A stretch of DNA of 64,000 nucleotides, taken from Hymenobacter ginkgonis (GTDB lineage Bacteria; Bacteroidota; Bacteroidia; Cytophagales; Hymenobacteraceae). The translations under genes and the position numbers were made by a program. The notes under the pieces were generated by a model. That model was not told the DNA's origin, searched no databases, and saw only the letters and a list, made by a program, of their open reading frames with translations. Positions 61,583 to 64,000 of the stretch are shown one piece after another (position 1 is the stretch's first letter; every line of letters begins with the position of its first letter). The stretch spans positions 496,001 through 560,000 of the forward strand of contig NZ_WQKZ01000001.1 of assembly GCF_009755225.1 (NCBI RefSeq), given 5' to 3'.

Positions 61583-62956
61583 ATGCCCGACCTCTCCATC
61601 AATTTTGCCGGTATTAAGTCACCCAATCCGTTCTGGTTGGCCTCGGCGCCGCCTACCAATTCTGGCTACCAAGTAATGAAAGCCTTTGATGCGGGCTGGG
61701 GCGGCGCGGTGTGGAAGACGCTGGGCGTACCCGTCGTGAACGTGTCGAGCCGCTACGGCGGGGTGAATTACCGCGATAAGCGGCTGATTGGCTTCAATAA
61801 TATTGAGCTGATTTCGGACCGGCCGTTGGCCGATAATTTGCGCGAGATTTATGAGGTGAAAAAGCGGTTTCCCGCCCACGCCGTTATTGCTTCGCTTATG
61901 GTAGGGAGCCGGCAAGAGTGGCACGAGATAATTCGAGCAGCGGAGGATGCTGGGGCCGATGGGCTAGAACTGAACTTTGGCTGCCCGCACGGTATGTGCG
62001 AGCGCGGCATGGGCTCGGCGGTGGGGCAGGAGCCTAAGGTGCTGCAAACCATTGTGGAGTGGGTGATGGAGGTGGCCACCACGCCCGTTATTGTGAAACT
62101 GACGCCTAATATCACGGATATTACCGAGCCCGCCATGGCGGCGCGGCGCGCGGGGGCTAATGCCATCTCCTTGATAAACACTATTCAAAGCATTGTGGGG
62201 GTTGATTTGGACCAGTATTCTCCCTACCCCATCGTGGATGGCCAAGGCACCAACGGCGGCTACTGCGGCCCGGCTGTGAAGCCCATCGCCCTCAATATGC
62301 TGAAAAATTGCGCGCAGCATCCCCATATCAAGTTGCCCATTTCGGGCATTGGGGGCATCGAAAACTGGCGCGATGCGGTAGAGCACATCTTGCTAGGCGC
62401 TAGTTCGGTGCAGGTGTGCACGGCGGCTATGCACTTTGGCTTCGGCATTATCCGCGAGATGGTGAGCGGGCTAGAGCAATACATGGTCGAGAAGGGATTT
62501 AACCGAATTGATGACTTTGTGGGTAAAGCCCTACCCAACGTAAAACCCTGGAATGAGCTGAACCTCAAGTATCAAGTAAAGGCCAGCATCAACCCCGACA
62601 AGTGCATCGGCTGCCAGCTTTGCTACACCGCCTGCGAAGATGGCGCGCACCAGGCCATCCGTCTGCAAGCTGGCACGCGCACCCCTGCCATCATCGAGGA
62701 AAACTGCGTGGGCTGCAATCTTTGTTCGCTGGTTTGCCCAGTGGACGAGTGTATTACGATGCTGCGCACCGATGAGGGCACCCAGCACCTCACCTGGAAT
62801 GAGCGCACTGCTGCGCACAACATTCCCACCGAGTTTAACGATGAGCGCGCCGGTGGCCGCCACCATTGGGTACCCGAGCCGCTGGCGGCCTTGGGCAAGG
62901 AGCGCCATAAAACGCTGCCTGGCAAAGCCCGGGCTCTGGCCGTAAGTAAGCAATAA
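61583..62956 (+). CDS. preA: NAD-dependent dihydropyrimidine dehydrogenase, PreA subunit
   Basis: About 457 residues from ATG at 61583. An FMN-binding dihydroorotate-dehydrogenase-like barrel (DLSINFAGIKSPNPFWLASAPPT, then LNFGCPHGMCERGMGSAVGQ, and PISGIGGIENWRDAVEHI) is followed by two C-terminal ferredoxin clusters, CIGCQLCYTAC and CVGCNLCSLVCPVDEC. It reduces uracil and thymine to the dihydro forms using electrons from PreT. It ends 22 bases before the convergent xdhC stop. Confidence 0.94.
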   Translation: MPDLSINFAGIKSPNPFWLASAPPTNSGYQVMKAFDAGWGGAVWKTLGVPVVNVSSRYGGVNYRDKRLIGFNNIELISDRPLADNLREIYEVKKRFPAHAVIASLMVGSRQEWHEIIRAAEDAGADGLELNFGCPHGMCERGMGSAVGQEPKVLQTIVEWVMEVATTPVIVKLTPNITDITEPAMAARRAGANAISLINTIQSIVGVDLDQYSPYPIVDGQGTNGGYCGPAVKPIALNMLKNCAQHPHIKLPISGIGGIENWRDAVEHILLGASSVQVCTAAMHFGFGIIREMVSGLEQYMVEKGFNRIDDFVGKALPNVKPWNELNLKYQVKASINPDKCIGCQLCYTACEDGAHQAIRLQAGTRTPAIIEENCVGCNLCSLVCPVDECITMLRTDEGTQHLTWNERTAAHNIPTEFNDERAGGRHHWVPEPLAALGKERHKTLPGKARALAVSKQ

Positions 62957-62977
62957 GCGCGCTATTAGCGCAAGTCG

Positions 62978-64000
62978 CTAAGTAACGACATCAGCCGGCA
63001 CGTGCACCGTGCCGGCCCGTTCGCGCAATGGCCGGCCCTGCCGCCCGCTGCGCTGCGCCTGAATCTCGGCCACAATGCAGAGGGCAATTTCTTCCGGCGT
63101 TTCACTACCCAGGTCGAGGCCAATGGGACTGTGCAGGCGCTCACACAATTGCTCAACCAAAGCTGCGGGCGAAGTGTCTAATTCATCGAGCAAACGCTGG
63201 GCCTTGAGGCGCGGGCCGAGCAAGCCGATGTAGGGCGCGGGGGAGGGGAGGAGCGCGTGCAGCGCGGCCAAGTCGTAGGCGTAGTTGTGGCTAAGTAGTA
63301 CGTGGTAAGCCAGCGGGTCGGGCGTCTGGGTTTCCAGCTCGCGCACGGGCACAATGCGCACCGCAGCCGCCTCGGGGAAACGAAGGGGGGTAGCCAGGTT
63401 GGGGCGGCCATCGACCACCGTAATGTGCCAGCCGAGGGAGGCAGCAAGATGTACCAGCGGCTGGGCATCGTTGCCGGCGCCATACACCACAAGGCGCAGC
63501 GGCGGCGTGAGTACCTCAAGCAGCGCCCGTACTGGGCCCGCAGTAGTCTCAATATCAAGCACCTGCGATTGGCCCTGGGCCAGCGTAGTATGCGCCGCTT
63601 CGGCCAGCGGCACAGCTAGCAGCGGCGTACCGCGCACTACCCCCGTCGCGGAGAGCAGCAGGCGTTGGCCCACAGCGGCTTTCAGGCCAGTAGTATCCGT
63701 CTCAAATACAGTGGCAAGTACAGCCGGCGCGGGGTGCTGGGCAAAGCTGCGCAAGATTTCCAACGGATTAGCCTCGTCTTCAAAGTTTAATGGCTCGAGC
63801 AAAATGCGCACGACGCCCTGGCAACCGGGGCCGAGGCCGTGGCGCGGGTCGTCCTCGTCGCGGGTGTCATAGGTAACAAGCGCAGGCTCGCCCTGGAAAA
63901 TGGCCCGCCGCGCCCGCTGCCGGGCATCGCCTTCGAGGCAGCCACCGCTAATGGCGCCAGTTAATTCGCCGTCTTCGGTCACGAGCATGCGGGCACCGGG
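62978..64000 (-). CDS. XdhC-family molybdenum-cofactor insertion protein (5' end outside the window)
   Basis: An XdhC/CoxI protein, open to the right edge, so the N-terminus is missing. The XdhC_CoxI part has TGAISGGCLEGDARQRAR, LVTYDTRDEDDPRHGLGPGCQG and ILLEPL; the C-terminal XdhC_C Rossmann part has LVVYGAGNDAQPLVHLAASLG and VDGRPNLATPLRFP, then VLLSHNYAYDLAAL and PIGLDLGSETPEEIALCI. XdhC binds the molybdenum cofactor and helps load xanthine dehydrogenase-type enzymes. Such an enzyme may lie upstream on this strand outside the window, which would put purine and pyrimidine breakdown side by side. Confidence 0.92.
   Translation of the reverse strand, partial: PGARMLVTEDGELTGAISGGCLEGDARQRARRAIFQGEPALVTYDTRDEDDPRHGLGPGCQGVVRILLEPLNFEDEANPLEILRSFAQHPAPAVLATVFETDTTGLKAAVGQRLLLSATGVVRGTPLLAVPLAEAAHTTLAQGQSQVLDIETTAGPVRALLEVLTPPLRLVVYGAGNDAQPLVHLAASLGWHITVVDGRPNLATPLRFPEAAAVRIVPVRELETQTPDPLAYHVLLSHNYAYDLAALHALLPSPAPYIGLLGPRLKAQRLLDELDTSPAALVEQLCERLHSPIGLDLGSETPEEIALCIVAEIQAQRSGRQGRPLRERAGTVHVPADVVT

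Larger units (their letters stand above)
1..64000. repeat. Dispersed GGGGTAG / CTACCCC motif family
   Basis: By hand I count about 54 GGGGTAG and about 46 CTACCCC on the given strand, against roughly 12 in total expected from base composition. Most copies extend to GGGGGTAGG or longer G-runs. They occur within genes in several frames, in gaps, at stop codons (TAG) and in inverted pairs forming hairpins near 5.0, 13.1 and 47.5 kb. Only two copies lie between 28.3 and 36.4 kb. Confidence 0.7.

Noticed and set aside
1..64000. tRNA, rRNA or CRISPR loci
   Set aside because: I checked the intergenic gaps by eye and saw no cloverleaf with the TTCGANNC arm and no regularly spaced repeats. A tRNAscan or CRISPR search could still find something subtle.
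1..64000. GGGGTAGG copies as telomere-like or G-quadruplex arrays
   Set aside because: Copies are dispersed singly or as inverted pairs, not in tandem arrays of four G-runs, so a G-quadruplex explanation is not supported.

Overview
The window looks like a chromosomal segment of a GC-rich Bacteroidota bacterium, most likely a Hymenobacter-type Cytophagales. The evidence is a SusC/SusD pair, several outer-membrane beta-barrels, LytS/LytTR regulation, lipoproteins with Bacteroidota-style lipoboxes, and candidate TAnnTTTG (-7) promoters instead of strong Shine-Dalgarno/sigma70 signals. I saw no tRNA, rRNA, CRISPR array or intact insertion sequence.

Layout. 0-6.2 kb: the 5' end of a group III truncated haemoglobin gene, an sce7726-family protein, a non-cyanobacterial Kai operon (kaiC, two kaiB, a PAS histidine kinase) and dinB. 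6.3-22 kb: an ordinary mixed region holding an NTF2-like protein, a cupin, an S15/CocE hydrolase, a copper ATPase, a Gpr-type aldo-keto reductase, a large AsmA-like protein, a LacI-type regulator, a hemopexin-repeat metalloprotease-like protein, and a DUF294 protein with its DEDDh exonuclease. 22.2-27.1 kb: a small ORF and a large single-module NRPS-like Pls/PosA-family synthetase with a predicted basic amino-acid (lysine-like) pocket. 27.4-36.9 kb: a polysaccharide utilisation locus (SusC, SusD, PKD lipoprotein, GH16 beta-glucanase) headed by a 7TM receptor whose C-terminus is an IS1595-transposase-type zinc ribbon and helical domain. 37-39 kb: a LytS/LytTR two-component system. 39.2-44.2 kb: a sugar cluster (SDR dehydrogenase resembling glucose dehydrogenase, GH63-like glucosidase, cyclase-family hydrolase, gluconokinase). 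44.3-53.7 kb: cell-envelope genes, including a TonB-dependent receptor, a second beta-barrel protein and an unknown 718-residue secreted protein, followed by a small DUF6686-like gene preceded by tandem metalloregulator-like palindromes. 53.9-64 kb: a complete reductive pyrimidine degradation set (PreT/PreA, dihydropyrimidinase, beta-ureidopropionase, cytosine deaminase, omega-aminotransferase, MmsA), then an XdhC gene running off the window.

How the genes work together. The pyrimidine genes form one route: cytosine to uracil, dihydrouracil, N-carbamoyl-beta-alanine, beta-alanine, malonate semialdehyde and acetyl-CoA. The PUL would bind, import and cut a beta-1,3-type glucan. The sugar cluster could oxidise released glucose through gluconate.

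Across the window the 7-mer GGGGTAG (or its complement) recurs about 100 times by hand count. It occurs inside genes, at stop codons, and as inverted pairs forming terminator-like hairpins. It is almost absent from the PUL. I consider this dispersed motif, the 7TM/transposase-zinc-ribbon receptor and the Pls-like synthetase the observations most worth following up.
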